Assembly (NCBI GenBank): GCA_038503035.1
Contig: JAVSML010025181.1
Location: 186,001 to 250,000, forward strand
DNA from: Crocodylus rhombifer
Lineage: Eukaryota; Chordata; Crocodylia; Crocodylidae
Reading direction: 5' to 3'
DNA length: 64,000 nt
The translations under genes and the position numbers were made by a program. Under the pieces are notes generated by a model that was not told the origin of the DNA, did no database searches, and was given only the letters and a program-made list of their open reading frames with translations. Below, in pieces: positions 21,901 to 33,900 of the stretch. Numbering within the stretch: the stretch's first letter is position 1; every line of letters starts with the position of its first letter.

Positions 21901-24900
21901 TGCCAGCAGCAGGGGCTGCACGCCATGTGGGGAGTGTGTGTGCCCCCACTGCCCTAGTCTCCCTCACACCCACACTGCTCAGCTGAGCTCCATGGCCCCC
22001 TTGGGTGAGGGCTCTGTGCTGCTGCCAGCCCCAGCTCGAAGCTCCCTGCCTCTGCCCAGCTGCAGTTCCTCCGGCCTCTGCCCCATTACTTCCCTACCTG
22101 GTGCCTGGAGTCAGTGGGATGCCAGGGACGGCAAGCAGGTCCCCGCATGGCAGCGGCAGAAGCAGCCCCACCCTAAAGTGGCTGCTGGCTGGGCCCGGCC
22201 CTTCCACCCATGAGAGTGGAAGCAAGGCGCAATATGGTATGTTGGAGGGGTGTATATGTGGGTGCCTTGCTCCCATCCTCTTGGGAGGAAGGACTGGGCA
22301 TGATACAATGCATTGGTGGGTGCCTACAGGCTGGATGAAAGTGCCTGGTGGGCCAGATTCAGCCTGCAGTCCATATTATGCCCACCCCTGGTGTAGACGG
22401 TGACACTTACTGCACAGTAATATATCTCAGGTAAAGTGTCTTGTGTAGACATCCCCCTTGAAAGATTTTTTTGGAACTATGTAATACATTTATATTAATA
22501 CAAATTCACGGGGTACATCATAGCATCTCCCTGGAAAGGATAGGACTTATTAACAGAGCCTTTAAGAAGTTTGTAGTGAGTGATTTAATTTAAATGAAAA
22601 GTGAATATGATTGTTGGTTGTCAAGTGTAAATTGTATACATGCCAGTATACCATTTTTGGTGTCCCAGCTATTGAATGAGAGAATAAATCTGATACTTAA
22701 ATAATAATTCTAATATAATAAAGGGCTTAATCTGTCCGTCCATAACACTTTTGGGCAACTGCACATGGACCGTTTTAAACTTGGTGCATTTCTGTGTCCC
22801 GGCAGGGAAACAAAAAATGGTGCCATGTTTAAAACCGTGGCTTTTGCAGTTGCTTCTCTACAGCCAGGAGGGGCCCCTCCCCCAATGGGGCTGGGTGGAG
22901 AGTCTGGGGCTGGGTTGGCTGGGAGTGCAGTGGGGCAGGGGTGGGGGGGAAGGTGGGCCAGGAGCAAGGCAGGCAGTGATGCTGGTGGGGGAGGCGGGGG
23001 CACAGCCCCCAACATTCATCTTACCTCCTGGAGCTGCCCCTCCCAGTACTGCCACCTGCAGAAGAGGGGGCACGGGGCTCCCAGCCTGAGCCGGCCAGGC
23101 CTGTGCATATGTGCAGCCGCGGAGACGCAGCTGGACAGCTCCTTCCACCACGCCCCTGTTCCTGGGAGGCAGTGGTGGTGCAGGGTGGTGCTCCACCCCT
23201 GCCTGCCCCTCCCCCTGCATCATTCTTGACAGACAATTGGCTAGTTATCAATAATAATTCTAGTAATTGATCTTTTTTTTATTAAACAGTAAGAGAATCG
23301 GTTGTCTATGGGATGGACTGTATTATGCACAGCATCCTAACTATGGCCGGTGCAGCTTATAGGAAAAGGAGAAGAGGGCTTGTAAGCCACCATTTTACCC
23401 TGAGTCTCTGGGTCTGGCAAGATATGGCTTAGCCATCGGCATAAAGTAGAACAGCTGCAAATGCTGGCTGCCAAGTGACTTATAAGGGCTTTTCTTGTAA
23501 TCATTGGCTGCTGGTAAAGAAGGGCATCTCATAGTCTGGGTCCACAAGAGCAGCAACTACAGCAGTTGGAAATTTCCTGCATAGGGGGAATTCTGCACTG
23601 GTTAGGATGGGTAGGTTTGTGGCAGCTTTGAGCAGCCAACTAGTGTGGCTGCAGAATTGGTGAAAATTTGGACTGATCTTTAAAATTGCAGAGAAATGTA
23701 ACCACAAAATAGAATTTTCAAGAAACTGACATTGTGGAAAATAGTCTAAGACAGAAGAGCATGTGAATTGTTTATGCAGGTACACAGTAGTGACAGTCCT
23801 GACTTTTTGACCTGGAAAACTGTTGGGTGAATTCATGTACCATTGGCCTCAGGTATGCTGCGGTGTGTGGATTTTCTTTCAACAAGTATTGTCTTCTTTT
23901 CTTTTTTTTGTCAGGAAGAAGAAGCGACAAGAAAAATATTATTTTGTGTATTTTTAAAAAATAAATTGATGGAATCCTTCCACCTTATGGAATCCAATCC
24001 AATAAAAACAACATAATCACATGATCTTATTGCTTGTCTTTCACAAGCTGTGATATTATTACAGTAAAAATTATTCCTTCAGAGGTGTATAGCATAATAT
24101 TTTTAAATATTTGAGGATTCACATGAACAGGTAAAGTCTAAATTATAGTGAATAGAAGTTAACAGATACAGATAGTGTGGAGGAGGGGAGAGGGAGGGGT
24201 TTGAGTTGTTTTTTTTAAAGTTCCATACACATGCAATACAGAGATATATTAGTATAGGTAGTTTGACAATGGATATCTCTGATCAGTTAAATATAGAGAT
24301 TCTTCAGGGCTTATATTATAATTTGTAAACTACTTTTCCTTATTTTTTTTCAGTTAGATGTAGTATATTGTTGCATGGTTGTAAACCAAACAGTGCAAAG
24401 CACAGTTAACACAAAACAGATTCGTATTTTGGCAATTAGTTTTCATTTTTTAAATTTCTCTCATTTATGTTTTTCTCTCTGCCTTGGGGCTGAGTTGTTT
24501 CTGGGCACACTTATTGTCTTCCTTTGTTTCATTACTTTTGTATTCTTTCCTTTTATATTCATTCTGTTTCTTGTGCTTTATTCAAGTCTTTGTCTGCTTA
24601 GCTTAATGTCATTTTCTTCATTTGTCTATCCATTGTGGATTTCATTCTACTAAAAACTGGGGACTTGGCTCAGGCGTGCAGCCCTGCTCAGGGCAGCAAC
24701 TGAATTTTTTATCCCACGGAAGTCAGTGGAACTTGATTCCATGCTTAAAACATTAAGTATTAAGTGTTTTCTTGAACTGGAGCCATAATGCAGGGTTTTC
24801 TCATCTTTTTCAAATTTAATTTTCTTTTAAATTGTTTAACGTGTAAAGGACTGCCTTTAATTCTGAATGTTCTTGTTTTTCCCAGCTAATTATTGTGCTG

Positions 24901-27900
24901 TTACTGGACGTGGAGGGATAGCTGCAAGGTGGAGGGATAGCTGCAAGGTGGAACACAGCATGACTATTCACTTTAAAAGTATATTTAGGACTTTTGATAT
25001 GTTAATTACCTCTCCAAACAAGGATATGCTAATAACCTTATCAAACAAGATTGAGCACATAATATTGGTATAGAGGATGCTAGATACTCTGTGGTGCAGG
25101 CATCACGTAATGTCTCATCTGATCTCTCAACCATGTATTACTTAATAGAACAAAAAGTACAATAAGCCTTAAAAGCTATCAATGGTCTAATGTAAAAGAA
25201 AATTATAATTCCAAAGGATTTCATATGATTGCCATGTTTATAATAGTTGTTTTTATTTGCAGTTATGAATTTAAGCCACTTTTTAAATCCCTTCTGTTTG
25301 TCATCTTACTGAGTAATTGAGCACAACCATATGACTGGCTGAGTACATCCATTCTTTTCCAGAAATAAGCATATAACTGTTTCCTGGATACTATGATACT
25401 ACATGTATTATACGAAGCCAGAAGTAATTAAATGTTGCATTGGACAAGTTGTTTCACAAGAGGTTTCATAATGATCTTCATAGATTTGTATAATTGAACA
25501 CACTCTGGTCATAATACTGAGGGTTAGATATTTAGTAAGTGTTTAAAACCATACTTAGGTTTTACTGACATAGATTTTTACAGAGGTATCAAACATTAAC
25601 AGATCCTTCAGTGCCTCCTACTCTTGAAGATCGGGCCACATTTTAAAATTCAGCCAAGTTACAAACTTTAACTTACTGTGAAGATACAGAAATAAGTCAA
25701 TAGTTTTCTACTTCTTTCTGTTTTGGTAGTAGTGTTGCAACAGTAGCGGCCCAATCCGCAAGCTGAGAACCCCTGGCCAAAGGGTGTGGACAGGCATTGC
25801 ATTTTTAGCAGAAATACCACTTTCCTGCTACAAACTGCGGGTGCACAGGCATTTGTAGAATCATAGCATCACATGGTTTCTTGCAGAGGAAACCTAGCAG
25901 ATCTGCACTGCCTTATGCACTCCCCAGACCAGGGTGACCTTTTGATCACCTTCAGGTTCAGGGAGCATTTCCCTGCTGCTCAACGTCTTCTGATCCAGGA
26001 GGAGTTGAAAGCAACTGTCCCCCTACGCTTTCCAGTGACAGGGGTGACCTCAGTTTGGGGAAAGCAGGGCGATATTCCTAAGGAAACATTGGGGACAGCT
26101 TTAGACAGAAATTACTAGTGCTGTAAATTACCCAGAATAATTTACCACTAATTTTAAAACAAAGGAGATTTTGTTTTTGCAGCATTTTCTAGTGATCTAT
26201 CTTTTATAGTAAATTTCAGTTGCTAATTTTATCAAATATAGCCTAGGCTTTGCAAATAAAAGCTATTAAAAAGAGAAAATGTTTAGTATTATAACAGTGG
26301 CAAAGTTGCACAAAAGGATCAGAGTTGAAATCTTATAAGCAGATAAGAAAACTAATATAAGGGATAATTTAACTTAAAGAATACCAGTAAACCACTTGGA
26401 TAGAAAACTATACAGTAATTGAAAAGTATTGAGACAAAGAAGACGTTTTATTTGCTTTAAAAGATGATTGAACTGTTGTACCCAAAGAAATATTTGTTTC
26501 CCTTCATAGATCTTATGAAACTAAAACTTGAAATGGTTAATAAATTTGGAGGATAAAAACTGTATATAGTATGAAGAAAGTACCTTAATAAGTGGGATTT
26601 AGGATTCTCTTTAGTGAGTTTCGGCTAGTTACTGAATAATGCAGTCACTCTGCCTCCTGCTAACTCAAATAAATGAGAAAATTTTATGTATAGTGATTTT
26701 TTTTTATTGGTTTTATAAGCTTCCTTTCACTAAAACACTGCTTATTTACATTGAGCACTTCATAATAGTTGGAAATATTAAACAGATACTGCTACTGACT
26801 ACTGAAATATTAGCAAATATGCAACATATCCAAGTGGTAACTCAGATAAAACATAAATCGGTCAAGTTTCGAAATTGTGTCCTAGATGTGACTAGACTTG
26901 AATTGTGCTGGACTGTCAAAGGAAGTGAGAGAGGTAAAATGGAAAAACTAGTTGCAACAACACTTCAAGGATCATCCTCAGATAACAACACTAGCAAGAA
27001 GCACCTGCTGCTAAATTCCTGTGATGCAGTTACAATGTCCTAAATATTTTGAGGGTTTAAAAGCTTATTTTCAGATTAAAGATTATTGAACTGAATTTAA
27101 GAAGGGACAGAGATACCAAGGATCTGAAGATCAATGTTGAATGTATAAATTAGTTTGGGTAGGAAGCAGAGATTAATATTTTGCATGAGATGAGGCTTGA
27201 AGGCTAGGCCTAATACAATTTATTATTGAGTTTAATCTGGATATAACAGTGTGGAAAATTCAAAATTGGTATAATCTGACTGTGGTATTAGCCACATTTT
27301 AGAAAAAAATAGGTGTAGCAGCTGTAACCAGGGAAGTGAGGATCTGTGACCAATCCAATATGAAATATTGATGAAGGGCAGGTAAACATCTTTAGTAGAT
27401 GATGCAGTTTCTGCTTATGTCCATTCCATTATGTGTTTTTCTCTGCCAACAAGAATCCTAGGTTATAGCTACTCTGAGTCTCAAGACTGTTCATTCCAGT
27501 CAGACAATTATAGTAACGAATCTGTTAGTTGATGAGGTAAACACAGACCTGTATATCAGTTTATATTTACAATATCTCACATATTTGGAAGTCTCCCCTC
27601 ACATATTGAAAAAGAAAATAACAAGGTAGAATCCCAAAGGAAAAGAAAAGTTGAGGGTTTTCAGAGTGGATGGACACATCTCAGCATTACATCTTTGGGG
27701 AAAGAGTAAATTTAATGCATAGCTGTTTCTGATCAATTCTCTAAGTTCCTGCAGGCAAGTCAATGGTATCAAAAGCAGCATATAGTTTTTAAAGCCTAGC
27801 TTTTTGAAAGCTAGAGGCATATAATTAACCATCGATATCTCCATAGTATTTAACCAGTATCTATAATAGAGGAAGTATTCTGTATAAAAGGATTACCCCA

Positions 27901-30900
27901 CAGCCTAGGGAAAGAAGTTGCACATAAACTGGTTTATGTGATCAGAAACTGACTTAAACCTGTAACAGAACATAAGTTCAGTGCACATAAACCATTTTCA
28001 AAATGGCTGAAACTGGTTTAAGATCAGCCTCGTTGAATGTTGTTTAAGACTTAACTGATCTGGATCAAGCTGGTTTATAGAACTTCTGTGCCAGATCCTT
28101 TCCTGGTTTAAGTTAAATCGGAGTCCTCCAGCATCCCATCATGCTTTTCAGCCCTAGGCTGTGCTGTCTGCTCCAGGGAGCAGGGTTGGCCATGTCCTTC
28201 TGCCAGATACCAGCTGGCATGGCCCTGCAATCTGCCCACCTTGCCCAGGGCTGAGGCTGGGGTTGCGGAGATAAATTGGACTGTCCTGTAGGTGCTGACC
28301 CAGGCTGAGCCATGGGAGCTGCAGGGACAGGGCTCTTCCCAGCCAACCTATGTACCCGGATTGCTTCTGGCTCCCCGTGCCTGTCTGGGAAGAGCCCTGC
28401 TCTCATGGCCTGGGCTGGCCCCTCTGCATCCATCTCACCAGCATCTGCAGCCAGACCTGCTGAGCCCTGGGTGAGGCGGACAGATAGCGGGGCCAGCCTG
28501 GGTGTGGGGAAACTGGGAGTTATCTGGGCACACAGCTCTAGCAGCCCCAGCCCAAGCCCCACCTCCGGCTGGGAAGGGCTCTGCCCCTGTGGCCTGGTCC
28601 AGCCCGGTTTGTTCCCAGCTTTCCACGCCAAAGCCGGGTTGGGGGGTTGGGCTGTTAGAGCTGTTATGGTGGGCAGGACTGCCACCACCCCCACTCCCCA
28701 CTGCTTCTCCTTCACTGCTGTGGTGCTGTGGGGCACTGTCTCAGCAGCTCCCTGACAGCCCAGCCCAGCCCAGCCCAACCTCAGCGTGGGAAGCTGGGAC
28801 CAAACTGCGCCACGCCACAGGAAGGTGCCTTCCCTGCCAGAGGTGGGGCTGGGACTGGGGTTGCAGGAGCTGTGCCCCCAGATTGCTTCTGGGTCTGCAC
28901 CCAGGCCGGGCTGGGCTGTCAGGGAGCCACAGCAGTAGTCAGGGCTCTTTCTCTCTTCCTCCTCCCTTGCAGGCGGGTGGGGGGTCTGGGCATGATCCTG
29001 CTCTCCCTGATCGATGCTGGCCAGGGTCTGGCCAAGCTCCCTACCCCTCATCCAAAAAGCCTGGCAAAAACTACTTTCTCTCTCCCCTTCCAGGCACACC
29101 CAGTCTGGGGTGCCTGCAGGTTAGGGTGGGGTTTGAACCCCTCTCCAATCATGCTCAGGGGCCTGGCTATGGCCCCCCCACACCTTTACTTCAGCTCATC
29201 TTCCCGAGGGAAGGGAAGGGAGGGATCATTCTGGTGCCCCCATGTTCTGTCCTGAGCCACTGCAGGCATGTGCCTGCATTTACAGAATCAAAAATTAATA
29301 TCTATTCACTTGCAGATCAGTTCAGTCTATGCAGGGTAGACTCACCTGCAAAGATTGAATCAATTCAGGTTTGGGCTTTTTTTGAATGTCTTTACTTAGC
29401 AGCAACCACCATCTACATCTCTTCCCACTCCTACCTGGACAAGCTCAGCAAATGGGCAGATGAGAACCTGATGGTGTTTAACACCGAAAAATGCAAGGTT
29501 CTCCACCTTGGGAGGAAAAACCTGCAGCATCCTTATAGGCTCGGCAGTGCTACGTTGGATAGCACTACAGAAGAAAGAGACCTGGGGGTCATCATTGACC
29601 ACAAGATGAACATGAGCCTGCAATGTGATGCTGCGGCTAATAAAGCGACCAAAATGCTGGCTTGCATCCATAGATGCTTCTCGAGCAAATCCCGGGACGT
29701 CATTCTCCCCTTGTACTCGGCCTTGGTGAGGCCGCAGCTGGAGTACTGCATCCAGTTTTGGGCTCCACAATTCAAAAAGGATGTGGAAAAGCTTGAGAGA
29801 GTCCAGAGGAGAGCCACGCGCATGATCAGAGGTCAGGAAAACAGATCTTATGATGATAGGCTGAGAGACATGGGACTCTTTAGCCTGGAAAAGCATAGGC
29901 TTAGGGGTGATCTGATGGCCACCTATAAGTTTATCAGGGGTGACCACCAGGATCTGGGGGAACGTTTGTTCACCAGAGTGCCCCAAGGGATGACGAGGTC
30001 GAATGGTCACAAACTCCTGCAAGACCGTTTCAGGCTGGACATAAGGAAGAATTTCTTTACTGTCCGAGCCCCCAAGGTCTGGAACAGTCTGCCAGCGGAG
30101 GTGGTTCAAGCACCTACATTGAACACCTTCAAGAGTAAATTGGATGCTTATCTTGCTGGGATCCTATGACCCCAGCTGACTTCCTGCCCTTTGGGCAGGG
30201 GGCTGGACTCGATGATCTCCCGAGGTCCCTTCCAGCCCTGATGTCTACGAAATCTATGAAATTCTAAGTTTGCAGAGATTGGAAATGCTATGTAGAACAC
30301 ACAGGCTAGGGACAGAAATTACACAGAAACTGGTCTAAGTGATCAGAAACTGGTTCAGTTCTGTAGCACAACAGATTCATAGATAATAGGGTTGGAAGGG
30401 ACCTCAACAGATCATTGAGTCTGACCCCCTGCCTAGGCAGGAAAGAGCACTAGGGTCAGATGACCCCAGCCAGATACCTATCCAGCCTTCTCTTAAAGAC
30501 CCCCCAAGGTAGGGGAGAGCACCACCTCCCTTGGAAACCCGTTCCAAATTTTGGCCACCCTTACCATGAAGAAATTTTTCCTGATATCTAGCCTAAATCT
30601 GCTCTCTCTCAGTTTGTAACCAGTGTTCCTTGTTACCCCAAGAGGCGTCCTGGTGAACAGAACATCTCCGATTCCTTGCTGTGTCCCTCTAATAAATTTG
30701 TAGGCGGCCACAAGATCACCTCTCAGCCTTCCCTTGCGGAGGCTGAAGAGGTTCATGTCCCTCAATTTCTCCTCACAGGACCTGTCCTGTAAGCCCCTAA
30801 CCATATGAGTGGCTTTCCTCTGGACCCTCTCGAGTCTATCAATATTCTTCTTGAAGTATGGCATCCAAAACTCGATGCATTACTTCAACTACATTCTGAC

Positions 30901-33900
30901 CAATGCCACATAGTGGGGAAGTATCAACTCCTTGGATCTATTTGTCATCCATCTGCAGATGCATGATAAAGTGGGGTTAGCTTTGCTGATGATTTCATCA
31001 CACTGACGACACATGTTCATCTTGGAGTCCGCTATGTCTCTGAGTTCCTTTTCTGCTTCTGTGTTACTGAGAGGGTCACTTTCCAGTCAGTAGATGTGCT
31101 GGATATTTATGTGACCTAGGTGCAGCATTCTGCATTTGTCCTTGTTGTACTGCATCCTGTTATGTACTGCCCACTTTTCTAACCTGTCCAGGTCTGCCTG
31201 CAATCGTTCCCTACCCTCTAGAGTATTTAGTATCATCTGCAAACTTGGACAGAGTCCATTTCACACCCACATCCAAGTCACTGATGAAAATATTGAAGAG
31301 TACAGGTCCAAGGACCGAACGCTGTGGGACCCCACTATGGACATCCTTCCAGGTCGATACCAACCGGTCTACTACCAGTCTCTGGGTGTGACTGCTAAGC
31401 CAATTTGCCACCCACCAGACCGTGTAAACATCTGTGTCACAACCTCTTAATTTATTTATGAGAATAATATGAGATACCGCATTGAAGGCCTTGCTAAAGT
31501 CCAAGAAAACGACATCCACCTGTACTCCTCTGTCTAAGCGTTTTGTAACCCTGTCATAAAACGAAACCAGATTGGTCAGGCATGATCTACCTGCTATAAA
31601 ACCATGCTGGTTTCCCTGCTGCATTGTTTTTCCCACTGGACTCCCACAAATATGATCCTTCATAACCTTTTCAAAGACCTTTCCAAGGATGGAGGTGAGA
31701 CTTACTTGGATCCTCCTTCCTCCCCCTCTTGAAAATAGGAAACACATTGGTCCTTTTGCAGTCCTCTGAGACCTAACCCGAGTGCCACAAGTGCTCAAAC
31801 AACTGTGCCAGTGGTTCTGCTATGACACCGGCCAATACCTTCAGTACCCTCAGATGCAACTCATCGAGGCCCGCTGACTTGAACATATCCAGTCCATCCA
31901 AGTGACTGCACCAAGTCAGCATTGACAGTTGGTAGGCTGGTGTCCCTCTGATGCCCATCTAAGAACTCTGTCCCAGGGGCCGGGACAATAACGAAAACTC
32001 ACTGGCAGCAGGAGTCGACGCTCTGGGGAAAGCCGCGCGGTTTGTGAGCTGGCTCTTCATTCAGCTGCGGCCGGCTGATGACGTCAGTGGGGAATGCCGG
32101 CCGGCGTGGATAAAAGCAGCAGCAGCTGCAACGGAGGGGGCGGAGGGCCCTGTGGAAGGAAGCATGTGGACGGAGGAAGAAGAGGGTGAGACCCCGTGGC
32201 GTCCAGGGAAGGACGGGGAGCCAGAGCCAGAGGAACCAGAGGGAAGGAGCCGGTGGCAGCGTCCAGGAGTCGAGGGCAGGCGGGAGACGCCTGCATCGTG
32301 TAGTGGCGGAGTGAAGCCGCCGAGGAGGACACGCCGGAGCCAGGTGCACGTGGGGCACGGTGGGGCAGCAAGGAGCCCTAAGGAGGAGCCGGATCAGGGT
32401 GAGGTCGCCGCTGGGACCACAGGTGCCCGGACCTATTAGGAACATGGGTCCAAGGGACTAAGGGTCTGGAGCCAGATTCATAGTTGGAGAGGCTTGACCC
32501 TTCTAGCATAGAGAAAGGGGTAAAGGAGGGCGGCAGACGGGCAAGAGGAGCCACATGCCTGCTCCTCCAGGCCAGCTCCAGAAGGTGCAGGGGTGGTTGG
32601 AGCCCCATGTACATCCGTCGGGAGGACCCAGGCAATGAGAACCCGTCAGGTGGTGCCCCCCCATTGAAGATACATCAAGACGTGGCAGGCGAGAACAGGG
32701 GCGGTGACGTGGTGGGGAAACATCCACTTTGCCTTCAAGGGTTCTGGGGTGGGACCGACGTCTAAAGGGCGGTGGCCTCAGGATCAGACACAGCCCGGCA
32801 GGTACAAACTCATTAGGAGACTTATCTTGAGCCATGTTCAGGAACTAACTTCCAGTGGAAGTGATGCTGGCTCCTACCCTGGGGGTCTTTAAGAGGAGAC
32901 TTGATGCCTACCTGGCTGGAATCATTTGAGCCCAGTTTTTTCTCCTGCCCAGGCAGGGGGTCAGATTAAGATCTACAAGGTCCCTTCCGACCCTACTTCT
33001 ATGATCCTGTGATTCAGGAACACTGAGGCAAAAAACTCATTTAATAGCTCAGCCTTGTCCCCTCTGTCTGTCACTAATTGCTCCTCCTTGTTCAGTAGGG
33101 GTCCTGTGCTGCCCTGCACCTTCCTTTTGCTACCTAAAAAAAGCTTTCTTCTTGTCTTTAATTTGTGTTACCAACCTTGGCTCTGTAGTTGCTTTGGCCT
33201 TTCTAACTGCCTCCCTGCAAGTGCGGGCCAAGTAGGTGTACTCTTCCTTGGTAGTGCCCCCCTGCTTCCACCACCTGTATGCCTTCTTTTTTGCCCTTAG
33301 GTTTCCCTGGATTTCCCTGTTTAGCCAAGGAAGTTTTTTAGGTCCTTTTCCCCTTTTCCCTCATATTGGGATAAGTCTCCCTCTGTGCCTGAAGGATTTC
33401 TTCCTTTAGGAATGACCACCCTTCCTGGACTCCCATTTTGCCAATACTCTTCTCCTGCAGTGCATCATTGGACCTTTTAATTGGTCCCCTGAGTTGATTC
33501 AGAGATTTGGCCACTGAATCGAGATGAATCTCCTCTGAATCGAATCACCACCCAAAGCTTTCTACAGACTTACTATTTAAGATTGACAAAGAGGATAAGT
33601 AATTGTTAAGCAAAAGTTTAAGGTGACATTCGCACAGTATAACTGAACAACAAATCAATCATTGTAGTCTATTCAGTGGAAAGCTTTGATTTTAAGTGTA
33701 TGCACAATGAGTGTGTTCTATTTAATAACAAAGACCTTCTGTTGTATTCCCAAATAAAAAACACTTGAGGAAACTTTAAAGTAATTGAAACTTTCACCTT
33801 AATTGTTTCAATGATGACGGGGAGGTTGGCTTTGTTAAGCTGGTATGTATTTTCCTGGCAGTGTCAGACTATGTAGACTCATTCCACAAAAGACATCTTT

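Larger units (their letters stand above)
20377..22456. mobile_element. TIR element of the GGGCAKGTCTACAC type, interrupted by a hAT element and an N gap
   Basis: The left end GGGCAGGTCTACACATG (20378 on) and right end TTGTGTAGACATCCCC (about 22440-22455) are inverted. Subterminal AGTAAATTTACT-like and TCTAGAGTAA motifs repeat inside. The same terminus occurs at both ends of 43555-43817. The copy is split by the element at 21151-22390 and contains the 100-N gap. Confidence 0.6.
31969..33013 (+). mobile_element. Chimeric insertion: CRE/TATA promoter segment joined to a CR1 3' tail
   Basis: It interrupts the minus-strand CR1. The first part starts TGTCCCAGGGGCC, is CpG-rich, and has a perfect TGACGTCA (32079-32086), GATAAAAG (32109-32116) and a GC box GGGGGCGG (32136-32143), like an LTR or CpG promoter. 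An open frame from the ATG at 32164 ([15 protein letters not shown]) runs to 32439 and resembles nothing I know. From about 32850 the sequence is the plus-strand end of CR1 ORF2 ([20 protein letters not shown], then YLAGII and stop) with its 3' UTR, ending CTATGATCCTGTGATT. CR1-driven reverse transcription of a chimeric transcript is the inferred origin. Confidence 0.6.
30369..33500 (-). mobile_element. Long CR1 LINE (RT and linker), split by a 1-kb insertion
   Basis: The 3' UTR begins at about 30370. On the minus strand ORF2 pieces include [20 protein letters not shown] (30.86 kb), the RT core FADDT (about 31228-31242), [31 protein letters not shown] and [16 protein letters not shown]. After the insertion at 31969-33013 the CR1 linker resumes at 33014 (antisense of a [19 protein letters not shown] region) to about 33500. 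Stops and frameshifts make it a dead copy. Confidence 0.88.

Noticed and set aside
28113..29099. A 328-codon open frame on the minus strand
   Set aside because: It lies wholly in the GC-rich core of the 27906-29398 element, overlaps another long frame, and shows no domain. It is explained by low stop frequency in GC-rich DNA.
28502..30169. A 555-codon open frame
   Set aside because: Its first 300 codons run through a GC-rich TIR-element core with proline/glycine-rich low-complexity sequence. Only the last 245 codons are CR1 ORF2. The fusion is by chance.
32044..32439. A possible cellular gene first exon at the CRE/TATA promoter
   Set aside because: The promoter motifs are real, but the segment interrupts a CR1 and ends in a CR1 tail, so it is part of a mobile insertion. 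No splice donor plus partner exon was found.
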